DNA of 64,000 nucleotides, taken from assembly GCF_034190915.1 (NCBI RefSeq), contig NW_026947490.1, forward strand, positions 67,631,494-67,695,493, written 5' to 3'. This document shows positions 11,301-24,289 of this stretch, piece by piece. Within the stretch, counting starts at the first letter, position 1. Each line of letters starts with the position of its first letter. Under the pieces are notes generated by a model. That model was given only the letters and a program-made list of their open reading frames with translations, was not told the origin of the DNA and ran no database searches. The stretch is from Cavia porcellus (lineage: Eukaryota > Chordata > Mammalia > Rodentia > Caviidae). The position numbers and the translations under genes are program-made.

Positions 11301-13455
11301 GACCCATGTCTATCACCATGTACTAAATTAAAATCTAAATGGGTCAAAGATCTGAATATTAAAAGAGAAACACTAAATCTATTGGAAGACAAATTGGGTA
11401 GAAACCTTGAAGACATAGGAGTAGGTAGAGAATTCATGAACAGGATTCAACCGCACAGGAAATACTTCCCAGAATCAATAACTGGGACCACTTCTTATAA
11501 AAAGTTTCTGCATGTCAAAAGAAATCTCCAGCATAGTGAAAAGAAAACCCACAAACTGGGAAAAGATTTTAGTGAACTCTCTCTCAGACAAGGGACTCTT
11601 GTCTAAAACATATAAAGAATTAAAAAAACTCAGACCCCCAAAATTCAAAGATCCAATCCAAAAATGGGCATCTGAGATGAATACACACTTCTCAGATGAA
11701 GAAATGCAAATGGAAAATAAATACATGAAAAAATGTTCATCATCATTGGTCATTAGAGAAATGCAAATTAAAACCACACTGAGATACCATCTCACTCCTG
11801 AAAGAATGGCCAGGATCAAGAAAACCAACAACAACAAATACTGGAGAGGCTGTGGGGAAAAAGGAACTCTCCTACACTGTTGGTGGGAGTGTAGACTGGT
11901 GAAGCCTTTGTGGAGGTCAGTCTGAAGATTTCTCAAAAAGCTGGGATTGGAAGTCCCATTTATTCCAGCTATTCCACTTCTAGGCATATTCCCAGAAGAA
12001 CTGAAAGCATCATAACACAGTGATATATGCGCACCTATGTTTATAGCAGCACAATTTGTAATTGCCAGATCTTGGAAACAACCCAAGTGTCCATCAACTG
12101 AGGAATGGATAAAAAAGTTGTGGTATTTCTGTACAATGGAGTATTATTCAGCTATAAAGAAGGATCACATTGAGATATTTATCAATAAATGGGCGCAGCT
12201 TGAGACCATACTCATAAGTGAAATAAACCAATCTCGCATGTCCGAATAGTTTCCCTAATGTAAGTAATGATTCAAATATATAAAAATATGTGGTAATCAT
12301 GATTCCCCATTATGTGGCCTTGAAGCCTGATAAAGTTTTCACTTATTAATTGGAAAGGCTATATTCTGGGCTTCTTGATATGGAAATATTTGAAGCTATA
12401 GTATATGATGTTTTATTCAAATATTTCAAGGAAAAAGACATACACTATGGTAACTATTATTAAGTCAGGTTATTTGGTGGTGAAGCACTAGGTTGCTGAA
12501 ACAGTCATGCTTTGACCTGTATTGTTATATTGTAATGTCCTGTTTTATCTCAATCTCTGCCTTATTCTTTAAAAAAATTATTTAGTTATTTCTTATGTTT
12601 GTTTTAATTAAGGGGAAAAATTTTAAAAATTAGCAGGATATATAATAGTAACTTTTTTTGATTTCCTATTAACTTGTTTTGAAGTCCTGTAATACTCCCA
12701 TGATCTTGTTTTGACTGATTAGACTCTGTTCCATTCTGTATGATAGTATCAAGTTTGAGGGTATAGGCAACTACTTTGAAGGCAATAAGATTCACTAAGA
12801 TGCCCATTCTGGTTTGACTATTGTCTCCTTTGGAAGTCCTCTAATGTTTACAATGCTTAAGTTTTATTGGTCTTGTTCTCTACTATTTTGTTCAACTTTA
12901 TAATATCTAATGAGATAGACAATTCTTTTTAAGGAAACAAGAGACATCGTTGATAACCATTGTTGATAACCTTGTACTCTGTTTTACATCATGTGCTATG
13001 TCTATCCTTGGTTTTGACTGACAGCTTTGTTTGGCCATATTTGACTTTATTCTCCCCCCCAAAAAAAGTAATAAGAACTAAGGAGTAATAAAATCCAAAA
13101 TGTGTAAATTTTGTTGTAAAAAAGAGAGGGAATAAAAGAGCTCTAAAGCATACAACAGCAAGTGTGTTTAGGCGTGTTAAATAGCTGACCATATTAATGT
13201 TTTTGGTTGGATCATTGAACACAACTGTTTGCAGTCTCACTGTTTGAATGTCCACTTTGTATTCTTTGATACTGTGATTTGAGCAACTATCTCTAAGACG
13301 ATAATATGTAATCTATTAAGTGGTGATTTCTTACTGGTTTTTGTTTTTTTTTTTTTTTTTTTTTTTGTAGTTCTGTATTACTTGTACCCTTACACCGCTT
13401 TGTTTTGTTTTGTGTTTTTCTCTTTTTCCTTTTAAATAAAATTTAAAAAAAAAAC
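11301..13455 (+). mobile_element. 5'-truncated L1 with 16-bp TSD (L1-D)
   Basis: This 2.15-kb insertion is flanked by identical 16-bp copies of CAAAATACCAATAAAA (11,285-11,300 and 13,456-13,471). It begins inside ORF2 at a region equivalent to about 21,380 in L1-A. It then runs through the ORF2 C-terminus, including the cysteine-rich motif ([18 protein letters not shown], about 11,840-11,893), to the end of ORF2 near 12,248. A 1.2-kb 3'UTR and a poly(A) tail at about 13,443-13,454 follow. ORF2 is broken by several frameshifts. Target-primed reverse transcription with 5' truncation explains this structure. Confidence 0.85.
12250..13442 (+). repeat. L1-D 3'UTR with internal periodic repeats
   Basis: Non-coding L1 3'UTR. 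Segments resembling TATAGGCAACTACTTTGAAG recur (near 12,760, 12,918 and 13,270), each followed by a CAATGGTTACC-like segment. The same sequence type appears reversed in the minus-strand L1 copies. A poly(T) run at 13,344-13,367 interrupts it. Confidence 0.55.
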
Positions 13456-15790
13456 CAAAATACCAATAAAAACAAGCCACCAGGTTAGACAAGCAATTAT
13501 ACAGGAGATAAAGACAGGGAATCAACAACAGGAAAGTAAAATGAGAAAAATGCCAATACATATCATCTATAACTATCAATATAAATGGCCTCAATTCACC
13601 AACCAAAAGACACACTGGTAGAATGAATCAATAGACAAGAAGCAGTGTTACTCACCATAAAAAAAAAAAAACCCATTCGATTCAAAAAAAAATTCATAGG
13701 CTGAAAATGGTACTTAAGGTTACAGAAACCTGAAAAAAAGCAGGGGTAGCTAATCTCTTATTATGGTTGATAGACTGTGTCAGTTTGAGGAGTTTAGAGG
13801 TTTAACTGAGAGACTCAGCAGTTGGACTAGAGAAAGAAATAAAAGAAATAAAGATAGGGAAAGAAGAAGTTAAATTATCATTACTTCCAGATGACATGAC
13901 AATCTACATAGAAGACCCCCAAAACTCCATCTATACATTTAATAGTGAGATTCCTTCACATAGTTGCATGACATGACAATCTACATAGAAGACCCCCAAA
14001 ACTCCATCTATACATTTAATAGTGAGATTCCTTCACATAGTTGGCACTCAAAAATCAGTAGTGCACTATTGTTATTTGCAGATGACACAATACTCTATAG
14101 AAGACCCCAAAAAACTCCACAAAACATTTCTGGATCTTATCATCAAATTCAGCTACAGCTGTATACAAAGTCAACATTCAAAAATGAAAACCTTCCTATA
14201 CACAAACAACAAACACATACAGAGAGAAACTGGGGAAACGATCCCATTCACAATGGTATCCAAAAGAAGGAAACACTTGGGAATCAACTAACATAGGAAC
14301 CAAAAGATCTATACTTTGAAAATCACAGTACCCTGGAAAAGGAGATTGAAGAGGATATCAGAACTGAAAAGATATCACTTGCTCTTGGATAGGAAGACCC
14401 AACATAGTGAAAATGATCATACTTCCAAATTGATATACAGACTTAAGGCAAACCAAATACCATTAGCATGTTTCATAGAATTAGAGAAAATATTTCTAAA
14501 ATTCGTTTGGAACCAGAAAAGACTTAGAATCAATTCTGAGCAACAAAGGCAAGTCACAGGGAATCGCAATCTCAATCACAATCTCAGACACAAAATGATA
14601 CTACGAAGCTACTAGGATAAAATCAACATGGTATTGGTGAAAATACAGACCCAAGGATCAGCAGAATAGTATAGAAGATGCAGATGCAACTCTAAAAACA
14701 CTTAGTCATCTTATCTTTGACAAAGGGACCAAACATGTTCACTTGAAGAAAACTAGCCTCTTTAATAAGTGGTGCCGGGAAACCTGAGTTTCCATATGCA
14801 AGGACTAAAACTAGACACATATCTGTCACCATGCATTAAACTAAATTCAAAATGGATCAAAGATCTAAATTTTAAGACCAAAACAGTAAATCTACTGGAA
14901 AAGAAAATAGGTAGAACTCTAGAAAACTAAAGGGTAAGCAGAGACTTCATGAACAAAACTTGGACTTCATGAGAAATACAAAATATCAAAAAATGGGATC
15001 TCATCTTATTAAAAAGCTTTTCACAACATAAGAAAACAATAGAGTGAAGAAACAACTATCTATAACTATTGTTTCTTCACTCTATCTATAGAGTGGGGGA
15101 AAATATAGCCAGTTGTCCCTCAGACACTGTCAGTGGGAATGTAGACTGATGACACCTCTGTGGAGATTCCTCAGAGTGCTAGAACTCCAGGTTCCATTTG
15201 ACCAGCTATCCTTCTTCTTGGTGTCTTTCTGTAAAAATTAAAAGCATCCAAGTACAGTGATATACGTGCATCCATGTTTACAGCAGCACAGTTTATAATA
15301 GCTAAATCTCCTAAATTCCCATTAACTGATGAATAAAGAAGATGTAGGATTTTTATACAATGGAGTATTAGCCACAAAGAAGGATAAGCTTGAGACATTT
15401 CTAGGTAAATGGTTGCACCTTGAGTCCATACTCTTGAGAAATAAATTGGACACACGTGTGTAAATACTACATAATTCCTTCATGTGAGGAACCAGAAGTG
15501 TAAATAAGGACCAAAACGTATAATAAGTATTGGGAAACAGGAAGAAACTATTCAAATGGGAAGGAGAATGAAGGAAATGGAACAGGTAAAGGGGAAAAGG
15601 GAAGTTTTTTAAAATGAAAAAAGAAGGGAAAATGGAAACAAAACTTTATAAATGGGGAGGGGAGGAAATGGTGAAGGGAGGGCAGGGGAAAGGGAAAAAA
15701 AGAACCAAGTTGCATCATTTACAGTTACACATTTCCTAGGATGCATGTGATTGTTATTTATATATGCCTAAAATGTACCAATAGATTCTG
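13456..15790 (+). pseudogene. Older plus-strand L1 ORF2 and 3' end (L1-E)
   Basis: This continues the L1 interrupted by L1-D. The start of the ORF2 endonuclease is visible near 13,560-13,615 (a TININGLNS-type stretch). After a large internal deletion come reverse-transcriptase motif C (FADD within LLFADDTILY, near 14,075-14,100) and the following IPFTMVSKRRK region. The thumb and C-terminal segment run to about 15,470. A purine-rich 3'UTR (about 15,540-15,690) unlike that of L1-A/B/C follows, so this is an older subfamily. Stops and frameshifts are numerous. Confidence 0.7.
13891..14043 (+). repeat. 77-bp tandem duplication over RT motif C
   Basis: Two copies (13,891-13,967 and 13,968-14,043) starting ATGACATGACAATCTACATA are identical across 76 bases. 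They cover the segment just after the catalytic DD of the L1 reverse transcriptase. A third, diverged L1 segment follows at about 14,076. Confidence 0.9.
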
Positions 15791-16860
15791 ATTATAAAAA
15801 AGCTTTTGCACAGCAAAACAAATCACCAACAGAGTGAAGAGAAACCCACAGAGTACACAAAAATTTTGCAAACTTTTCCTCAAAGTACTAATATCTAGGA
15901 CATATACAGAAGTTTAAAATACATCAGATCCCCTCAAATGTAAAGACCCAGTCCAAAACTGGGCATCTGACATGAATGTACACTTGTCAGATGGTTAAGT
16001 ACAAATGGCAAATAAATATATGAAAAAAAAGTTCCGCATCACCCATCATTTGAGAGATGCAATTAAATCCATGCTGAGATTCCATCTCATTCCAGAATGA
16101 ATAACTGTTATCAAGAGGTCAATAACAACTGATGGTGAGGCTTTGGACAAAAGGACTCCTTCTCTACGATGTTGGGTTGCAAGTACAGACTTGCAACCTC
16201 AGTGAAAACCCATGTGGAGATTCTTCAAAGACCAGAATTAGAGCCCCATTTGACTCAGCTTTTCCCCTTCTTGTTATCTTCCTTAAAAATTAAAAGCATC
16301 ATATCACAGCAATATAGGCATACCCATGTTTACAGCAGCACAATTTTTAATAGATAAATGTTGGAAACAGCTTAAATGCCCATCACCAATGCATGAATAA
16401 ATAATGTGGTTTTTAATAGATTAGAGTTCTTCTCAGTCATAAAGAAGGATAAACATGAGACATTCTTTGCCAAATGGATGCACCTTGAGACCACACTTAA
16501 GCAAAATAAATCAAACATACATGTGTAAATATGTGTAAATATCACATCATCTTTCTGGTGTAAAAAACTGAAAGTGTAAATAAGAACTAAAAAGTATAAT
16601 AGATATTGTGAAATAAAAACGTGTTCAAATGGGAAGGTGAACAATGGAGGAGATGGGGGAAAGAAAGGAAGGGAGAAGAAAAAAATGACAAAAGGATAAA
16701 ATGGAAACAAAGCTTTTATAAGTAAGGAAGGGAAGAGAGTTTGAAAGGAGGGTAAGGGAATGGGGAAGAAAAGGAATAAAAATACAACATGTACAGATAC
16801 AATTTTCCTATGATGAATATGACAATTAGTACCTGAATTGTACTAATAAACTTAATTTTT
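15791..16860 (+). pseudogene. Second L1 ORF2 C-terminus and 3'UTR
   Basis: The ORF2 C-terminal region appears a second time directly after the L1-E 3' end, beginning AAAGCTTTTGCACAGCAAAA, and passes through the same block order to another purine-rich 3'UTR (about 16,620-16,760). It is either a separate 5'-truncated insertion or a local duplication. All frames are broken. Confidence 0.6.
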
Positions 16861-18240
16861 AATAGTAGAATACTCAAATCAACTAAAGGAAAATCAATGT
16901 CAGTCAGAAATGTCACAACATGTGTCAGTTACAACATGTCAGTCACAAATCCATGTGTTTTGTTGATACTTGCAAATGCAAATGGTCTTAATTCTCCAGT
17001 TAAAAGACATATTGGCTGAGTAAATTAAAAAACAAAGATTCAACAATATTTTGGCTATTAAAAAAACTCACCTCATTCATAAGCACGTGAACACACAAAC
17101 AAATACATGCATTGAACATGCATTGAAAATTATATTCCAAGCAACTGAAATTATAAATAAACAGAAATAGCTATGACTATATCTGACAAATATTTTAAGA
17201 CAAAAACAGTGCAAAGATACAAAAAGACAAAAAATCAGTTTATTAAGAAGATCTAATAATTATGAATACATATGCCTAGTAAAAAAGTACACGATTTTGT
17301 AAAGCAAACGCTATCATACTTAAAGTAAGAGACAGACAATAACAGAGTAATAGTGAGATGGGGATTTAGTGCCCCTCTCTAATCAACAGATAGATCATCC
17401 AGATGAAAAATCAGCAAAGAAATATTAAACTGCACCATAGATCAAATACACTTAGACATTTATTAAACAGCAGCTTCAGAATATACACTATTTTCATTAA
17501 CACATGAAACTTTAGAATACATCATACAGTAGATCATAAATCAAATCTTTAAAAATACACAGAAATCAAATAATATTCTTTATCGTAAAGTAAAATTCAT
17601 TTATCTTTTCTTACTTGGAATAAAAGTAAAATTTTACAAGAGAACCTTGGAAATGTTCAAACATATGCATACAGCATGAGTAGCACAATTTTAAAGTGTG
17701 TCACAATAAATCAAAAAGGGAATTTTTTAAATTCTTTGACACAAATGAAAATGAAAACAAAATACCAAAATCTATTGCGATGCATCTAAAGCAGCACTAA
17801 AGAGGGAGATTCATAGCAGTGAATACTTAAATCAGCAAAAAAGGAGATTCTCAACAACTTAGTCTCAAGATATTGGAAAAGTAAAACCAATACCCTAAAT
17901 TGGGAGAAGAAAAGAAATAGTAAATATCAAGCAGAAATAAATGAAGTAAAGTCTGGACAAGCATTACAAGGAATCAGTAAAACAAAGAATCGGTTTTTTA
18001 TTTATTTATTTATTTTTGTCTTTTTCCTTTTTATCAGTACCGGTATCGAACTCACGACTGCCTGCTTCCAAGGCAGGTGCTTATGCTGCTGAGCTAAAAC
18101 CCCAGCCCAAGAATTGGTTTTTTAAACAAAAACAAAACAAAAACTGACAAAACTTTAACTAGACAAGACAAAAAAATCCCAATACATAAAAATAGAGGCA
18201 AAAAGAGAAATATTACAGCAGATGTTACATAAATTCAAGT
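16861..18240 (+). pseudogene. Old L1 ORF2 endonuclease-to-RT region
   Basis: Highly decayed plus-strand L1: the ANGLNSPVK-type endonuclease start near 16,972-17,005, then A-rich ORF2 sequence up to the region before the reverse transcriptase (AAAGCAGCACTAAAGAGGGA near 17,790). An ID-like SINE interrupts it at 18,001-18,108. No ORF longer than 60 codons survives. Confidence 0.55.
18001..18108 (-). repeat. ID-like SINE with TSD
   Basis: Antisense ID-type SINE (CGGTATCGAACTCACGACTG through GCTAAAACCCCAGCCC) preceded by a reversed A/T-rich tail. Direct repeats AAGAATCGGTTTTTTA (17,985-18,000) and AAGAATTGGTTTTTTA (18,109-18,124) match at 15 of 16 bases. Confidence 0.88.
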
Positions 18241-18275
18241 ATCACCATCATCACAGGAAAATTCACAAGTCAAAC

Positions 18276-18707
18276 TGAAATGAAGACTCTGCACTGAGAG
18301 GATAAGAAGGCAATGTTTATTCTTTATGCAGGTAGACTATTGAATCTTCGTGAGTGGACTGCTGTGGGACAGTTCCCAAAGGTAATGGCACTGAGTTTAC
18401 AGAGAGCTTAGGTTGTATAGCGTTTAGAAATGGGAAACACAAAGCAAGTGACAAAATGTTACACAATTGGATACATGTATTGGGTCATATATTGATAGGC
18501 AGCTAGTCTTGAACAGATTGGTTGAAACAAAGGAATTGTTTATCATAATATAGAAACATTCCAGGAGCAAGGGGAGGGGCCCTTACAGAGGGACTAGCTA
18601 ATGGTGCTTTTGACTAGTCCAGAGTTCCTTAGGGTATAGACAACTACACTGATTCAGTGCTAATCAGAGGTGCACAGCTGGGCAGTTGAATTCAACAGGG
18701 GCTGACA
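18276..18707 (-). mobile_element. Solo LTR (ERV), reverse orientation
   Basis: On the minus strand the block starts TGTCAGCCCCTGTTGAATTC and ends TTCATTTCA, giving TG...CA ends over 432 bp. It contains a minus-strand AATAAA (plus-strand TTTATT at 18,316-18,321) about 35-40 bp before the inferred U5 end, and a pyrimidine-rich U3. No internal retroviral sequence follows on either side, so it is a solo LTR, probably class I. The bases flanking the two ends do not match each other, so there is no visible TSD. Confidence 0.6.
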
Positions 18708-19056
18708 CTTGGTCAGAGACTTCTAATTTCTTTCTATGAAACACCTCTAAGTATGCTAATTGCTCTGTATGAAACACCTATAAGTATGCTTACATTATAT
18801 TTTGCCCCAGCATCATTAAAAATTATCTCAAAAAACTATTTTCTGACTAACTGCAAAAATCTAGAAAACATGGAAAAATTTTTGGAAAAATGTAAGTTTT
18901 ATACTCTGGGGAATCACAGTCTCTTTACCTTGGGGCTCATACCCAGTTGACATTCCTGGAGCTGACTGGCTCTACCATCTGCTGTGCTCATGTCTTTCAC
19001 AGAGAGCACTATGTGAGGAAACAGGAGACTGTCTGATGGTTTTAGGAACTACAGAC

Positions 19057-19155
19057 TAGTACCTCAGCTGGCCTTATTTGCAGTGCTTGGAGCCTATGGA
19101 AGAGAGAAGGAAATACCACAGTCACCTCTGTACATATCAGTATATGGAAATAAGC
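19057..19155. repeat. Dispersed repeat, inverted copy at 55,949-56,039
   Basis: The plus strand here (ACCTCAGCTGGCC through CTCTGTACATATCAGTATAT) matches the reverse complement of 55,949-56,039 with moderate divergence. The family is unknown to me; an LTR fragment is possible. Confidence 0.5.
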
Positions 19156-19309
19156 TTCTATATAATCAGTGTTGCAGCAATTGTTCTGCATTCAAGGGGA
19201 GTCACTTTAATTGTATCACACACACATATGTGTGTGTGTGTGTGTATAATAGATATGCACATGCAATATAGTTAAGATAGTTAAGCTAATTGATATTAGT
19301 TCATTGAAA

Positions 19310-19424
19310 GAAAGGTGTGTGCCTACATTACTTGATCAATTTTTTACACCTATAACTTATTATAGGAGCAACTACTTCAAAAGTAATACATAGTGTACTA
19401 ATTATTGTTACCCCTTTATAATCT
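19310..19424 (+). mobile_element. L1 3'UTR fragment
   Basis: AGGAGCAACTACTTCAAAAG and the following TTATTGTTACC match the recurring segment of the L1 3'UTR seen at 7,690 and 57,610. It ends where the minus-strand L1-A begins. A short (CA)n/(TG)n run lies just upstream at 19,218-19,246. Confidence 0.5.
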
Positions 19425-20433
19425 TTTTTTATTTTAAAAAGGGTAAAACAACATAACAAAGCAGAACAAAGTGTATCAGAAGCAAAACAATGCAAGTGAC
19501 ACAGATGTCAAAGCAAGACAACAGGAATCTATGGTGGCTAGCATAATGTCTCTTGTTTTCTTTTAAATAATTGTGTGTATCTTAACACACAATGAATTCA
19601 TACAAAACAAAATGGTATAAAACTTATCAAAACAAAGTAATGAAGGCCTTATAAGCCTTCAAAACCAGACAGTAGAAAAATCAACAATGGCTGCCATAAT
19701 GTCTCTTGTTCTCTTCAAATTAGCTGTCCACACCTTCATGTACGTTGAAACTAAGCAATACAAAACAGACTAAAACTTCTCTGAACAAAGAATAGAAGCA
19801 TTACTGGATTTCACAGCATGGTGATATGGAATCAGCAATGGATACCATAATGTCTGTTTTTCTTCAAAGTAGCTGTTCATTTCATCACACATAATATAAC
19901 CGATTGTTATAAACTATTTATGAGAATTTCTAAGCAAGTATATGCCTCTATGTGTACACCTAACCTTTCTGCATTAGAGGAAAAAACAAAACAAAGCAAA
20001 ACAAAACAGATTGCTAGAAAAATAAAAAAAACAAAATAGACAAATAAATAACAATAGAAAACAACCTAAAACATTGAAGATATAGGTTTTCAAAGCGCAG
20101 GGATAGGAACAGAACTAAGGTTGACATTTTATATAGTGACCTTCAAAAGTGTTTCTCAGGTCCAATATACATAAACATGCAAAATTGTTCCAATCCTATG
20201 AATGTTAACTGCTTTGTTCTATGAACTTATAGAATTTGTAACACAATCATCTTAGCTATTCTAAGTGTGTTTATACAAATGTAGATTTTTTTCTTTTCCC
20301 TTCCTTCTTCTTTTTCGTCCTTTCCCCTGATATATTATTTTTCCCCTTTGAGCAGATTTTTACCATTTCACTGTATTAATTAAGGATTTCATGTCTTATG
20401 TACTCTGATCATTTCTTCAATTAAGGAGACAGT

Positions 20434-23400
20434 ATGGTGTTTACTCATGTGAGTTTGATTTATTTCACTTATGAATATGGTCTCAAGTTTAATTCACTTA
20501 TAAATATCTCAATGTGATCATTCTTTATAGCTGAGTAGTACTCCACTGTATAAAAATACCATGACTTTTTTTTTCCATTCCTCAGTTGATGAACACTTAG
20601 GTTGTCTCCAAAATCTGGCTATATACAAGTTGTGCTGCTATAAAACATAGGTGCACATATACCACTGTGGTATGGTGTTTTCATTTCTTCTGGGAATGTG
20701 CCTAGATGTGGAATAGCTGGAACAAATGGGACTTCCAATCCCAGCTTTCTGAGAAATCACCAGACTGACCTCCACAGTGTTTGCACCAGTCTACACTTCC
20801 ACCAACAGTGCAGGAGAGTTCCTTTTTCCCCACAGCCTCTTCAGCATTTGTTGTTGGTAGTTTTCCTGATCCTGGCCATTCTTTCTGGAGTAACATGGAA
20901 TCTCAGTGTGGTTTTAATTTCCATTTCTCTAATGAGTAATGATGCTGAACATTTTTTCATGTATTTATTTTTCATTTGTATTTCTTCATCTGAGAAATGT
21001 GTATTCATCTCAGATGCCCGTTTTTGGATTGAATCTTTGAATTTTGGGGGTCTGATTTTTAAAAATTCTTTATATGTTTTAGACAGAAGACCTTTTGTCT
21101 GAGGGACACTTCACTAACATTTTTTCCCAGTTTGTAGGTTTTCTTTTCACTATGCTAGAGATTTCTTTTAACGTGCAGAAACTTTTTAATAAGAGGTGAT
21201 CCAAGTTGTTGATTCTGGGAAGTATTTCCCATGTGGTTTGATTCTTGTTCATAAACTCTTAACCTACCCCTTTTCCCCTAAGGGTTTTACCCAACTTGTT
21301 TTCCAATAGATTTAGTGTTTCTATTTTAATATTGAGCTCTTTGGTCCATTTAGATTTTATTTTAGTACATGGTGATAGGCATGGGTCTAGTCTTAGTTTT
21401 GGGCATATCGAGAGCCAGTTTTTCCAACACCATTTATTAAAGAGACTGTTGTTCTTCCAATGAACATATTTGGCTCCTTTATCAAAGATAAGGTGGTTAA
21501 GTGTGTTTGTAGTTGTGGCTGAATCTTCTAATCTATTCCATTGATCTTCAGCTCTGTTTTGATTCCAGTACCATGTTGGTTTTACTACAGTTGCTTTGTA
21601 GTATAACTTCAAGTCAGGGATTGTGATGCCTTCTGCCTTGCCTTTGCTGCTTAGAATTGTCTTTGCTATTCTAGATCTCTTCTGGTTCCAGATGAATTTT
21701 AAGAGTGGTTTCTCTAGATCCATGAGGTATGTTGATGGTATTTTGATTGAGATTGCATTGAATCTGTATAACAATTTTTGAAGAGTGGCCATTTTCACAA
21801 TATTTATTATTCCTATCTATGAGCAAGGGATGTCTTTCCATTTTCTGAGATCCTCTTCAATTTCTTTATTCAGTGTATCATAGTTTTTGCTATACAGATC
21901 TTTCACTTCTTCCGTAAGGAAAATTCCTAAATACTTCATTTTTTTTGGTTGCTAGTGTGAAGGGTATGGTTTCTTTTATTTCTCTCTCTGTGATCTTGTT
22001 AGGGTATAGGAATGTTATTAGTTTTTGAGTATTGATTTTGTATCCAGCTACTTGCTGAATTTATTTATTATATCTAGGAGTCTTTCAATGGAATTTTGGG
22101 GGTCTTTTATGTAGAGTATCATGTCCTCCACAAATAATGACAATTTAACTTCTTCTTTTCCTATCTTTATCCCTTTTATTTTTCTCTCTTGTCTACTTGC
22201 TCTGGCTAGCATTTCCAATACTATATTAAATAGGAAAAGTGATAAGGGACATCCTTGTCTTGTGCCTGATTTTAAGGTAAAGGCCTTCAGTTTTAGGCCA
22301 TTTAGTATGATAATGGATGTTGGTTTGTCATAGATGGCCTTCATCATATTGAGGTAAAAATCTTCTATTCCAATTTTTTGTAAGGCTCTTAGCAGGAATT
22401 AATGTTAGACCTTATCAAAAGCTTTTTCGGCATCTATAAAATGATCATGTGATTCTTACTTTTGGCATTACTGATTTGTTGGATTACATTTATTGATTTA
22501 CATATGGCAAAACATCCCTGCATGCCTAGGATGAATTCCACTTGGTCATGGTGTATGATCTTCTTGATGATTTGCTGCATCCTATTTGCCAATATTTTAT
22601 TGAGGATTTTTGCATCTGTGTTCATTAGGGAGACTGGCCTGTAGTTCTCTTTTTTAGTTGGGTCTTTCTCTGGTTTTGGAACTAGAGTAATATTTGCTCC
22701 AGGAATGACTTAGGAAGGATTGCTTCCCTTTCAATTTCGTTGAAGAGTCTTAGGAGTGTTGGCATTAAGTCTTCTTTATACTTCTTGTAGAATTCTGCAG
22801 TGAAGTTTTTCTGGGCCTGGGCTCTTCTTTGTAGATAAGGCCTTACTTACATTTTCAATTTCATTAATAGAAATTGGGTTATTCAGCAGTTTTACATCTT
22901 CTTAACCTAGTCTTGGTACTTCATATGTTTCTAGAAATCTGTCTATTTCTTCTGTGTTATTAAACCTATGAGAGTATAGGTTTTCAAAATAGGTGTTGAT
23001 GATCTTTTATATTTCTATAGAGTCTGTAGTGATTTCAACATTTTCATTCCTTATTGCACGAATTTGAGCTTTTTCTTCCCTTTTTAAAATAAGGTTGGCT
23101 AGGGGCTTATCAATTTTATTTATTCTTTGAAAAAACCACCTCTTTGATTCATTGATTCTTTGGATTGTTTTCATAGTCTCCATTGCATTAATTTCTGCTC
23201 TGATTTTTTTAAATTTGCTCCCTTCTTTTGGCTTTGGGCTTGAGTTGTTCTTCTTTTTCTAGATGTTTGAGGTGTAGCATCAGGTTGTTCATTTGTATTC
23301 ATTCTGTTTTCCTGATGTGGGAACTCAGTGCAATAAATTTTCCTCTGAGGACAGCTTTCATTGCATCCCACAATTCCGGTAAGTTGTATTTGTATTTTTG

Positions 23401-24215
23401 TTTGCTTTAGGTATTGTTTAATTTCTTCTTTAATTTTCCCTGTGATCCACTGATTATTCAAGAGTGTGTTATTCAGTTTCCATGTGTTTGTGGGAATTTT
23501 GCAGTATCTTTTACTATTAATTTCTAATTTCATGATGCTATGATCCGATAACATGCATGGGATAATTTCAATTCTTTTGCATTTATTTAAATATGTTCTG
23601 TGGGCTAGTATATGGTCTATTTTAGAGAATATCCCATGTACTGTTGAGAAGAATATGTATTCTGATGTTCTTGGATGGAACACTCTGTGTATATCTATCA
23701 AATCTATTTGTTCACAGTTGTGATTCAGTTCTGTTATTTCTTTGCTGACTTTCTGTCTGGTTGATCTGTCCCTTGGTGTCAATGATGTGTTAAGGTCTCC
23801 TGTTGTAATTGTGTTATTGCTGATTTGGTTTTTCATTTCTATTATTACTTGCTTTATATAACTGTGTGTTGTGGAATTTGATGCATATATATTTAAGATT
23901 GTTATCTCTTCCTCTTGAAGTTTTCCCCTAACCAGTATATAATGACCTTCTTTATCTCTTCTGATCATTCTTGGTTTGAAGTTCACATTGTCTGCAAATA
24001 GAATAGCTACCCTGCTTTGGGGGGGTGTTCCTGTTGCATGAAGTATTGTTTTCCATCCTTTGACTTTCAGTCTGTGAGTATCCTTTTGGTTAGATGGGTT
24101 TCTTGTAAACAGCATTTGGTTGGATGTTCTTTCTTGATCCATTCTGCCAGTCTATTTCTTTTAATTAGTGAATTGAGATCATTTACATTAATGGTTATAA
24201 CTGTTATATATTGGT
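20434..24215 (-). pseudogene. L1-A ORF2 (endonuclease/reverse transcriptase), broken
   Basis: ORF2p normally nicks target DNA and primes reverse transcription of L1 RNA. From N- to C-terminus on the minus strand there is an APE-type endonuclease in a 323-codon open stretch (23,171-24,142) with GDLNT, a KIDHILAH segment and LSDH. Next comes a reverse transcriptase with [10 protein letters not shown] near 22,270, but motif C reads FVED instead of FADD (about 22,120). The C-terminal domain lies at 20,440-21,800. A frameshift at the very N-terminus removes the frame carrying the catalytic Glu segment (QETH), and several more follow, so it is inactive. Confidence 0.85.
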
Positions 24216-24289
24216 TTATTGTTCACATGTTATCTTTCTGCTGTTGCATCTTTATCTTTCCATTCTGCTTAATTGTCTGCTTTGGTTAG

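Noticed and set aside
10945..12250. An L1 with an internal deletion joining ORF1 to the ORF2 C-terminus
   Set aside because: The 16-bp TSD at 11,285 and 13,456 shows that two elements are nested; the ORF1 owner continues at 13,456.
23171..24142. A 323-codon minus-strand open frame as a host gene
   Set aside because: It is the L1 ORF2 endonuclease region (GDLNT, LSDH motifs) within a complete L1 order.
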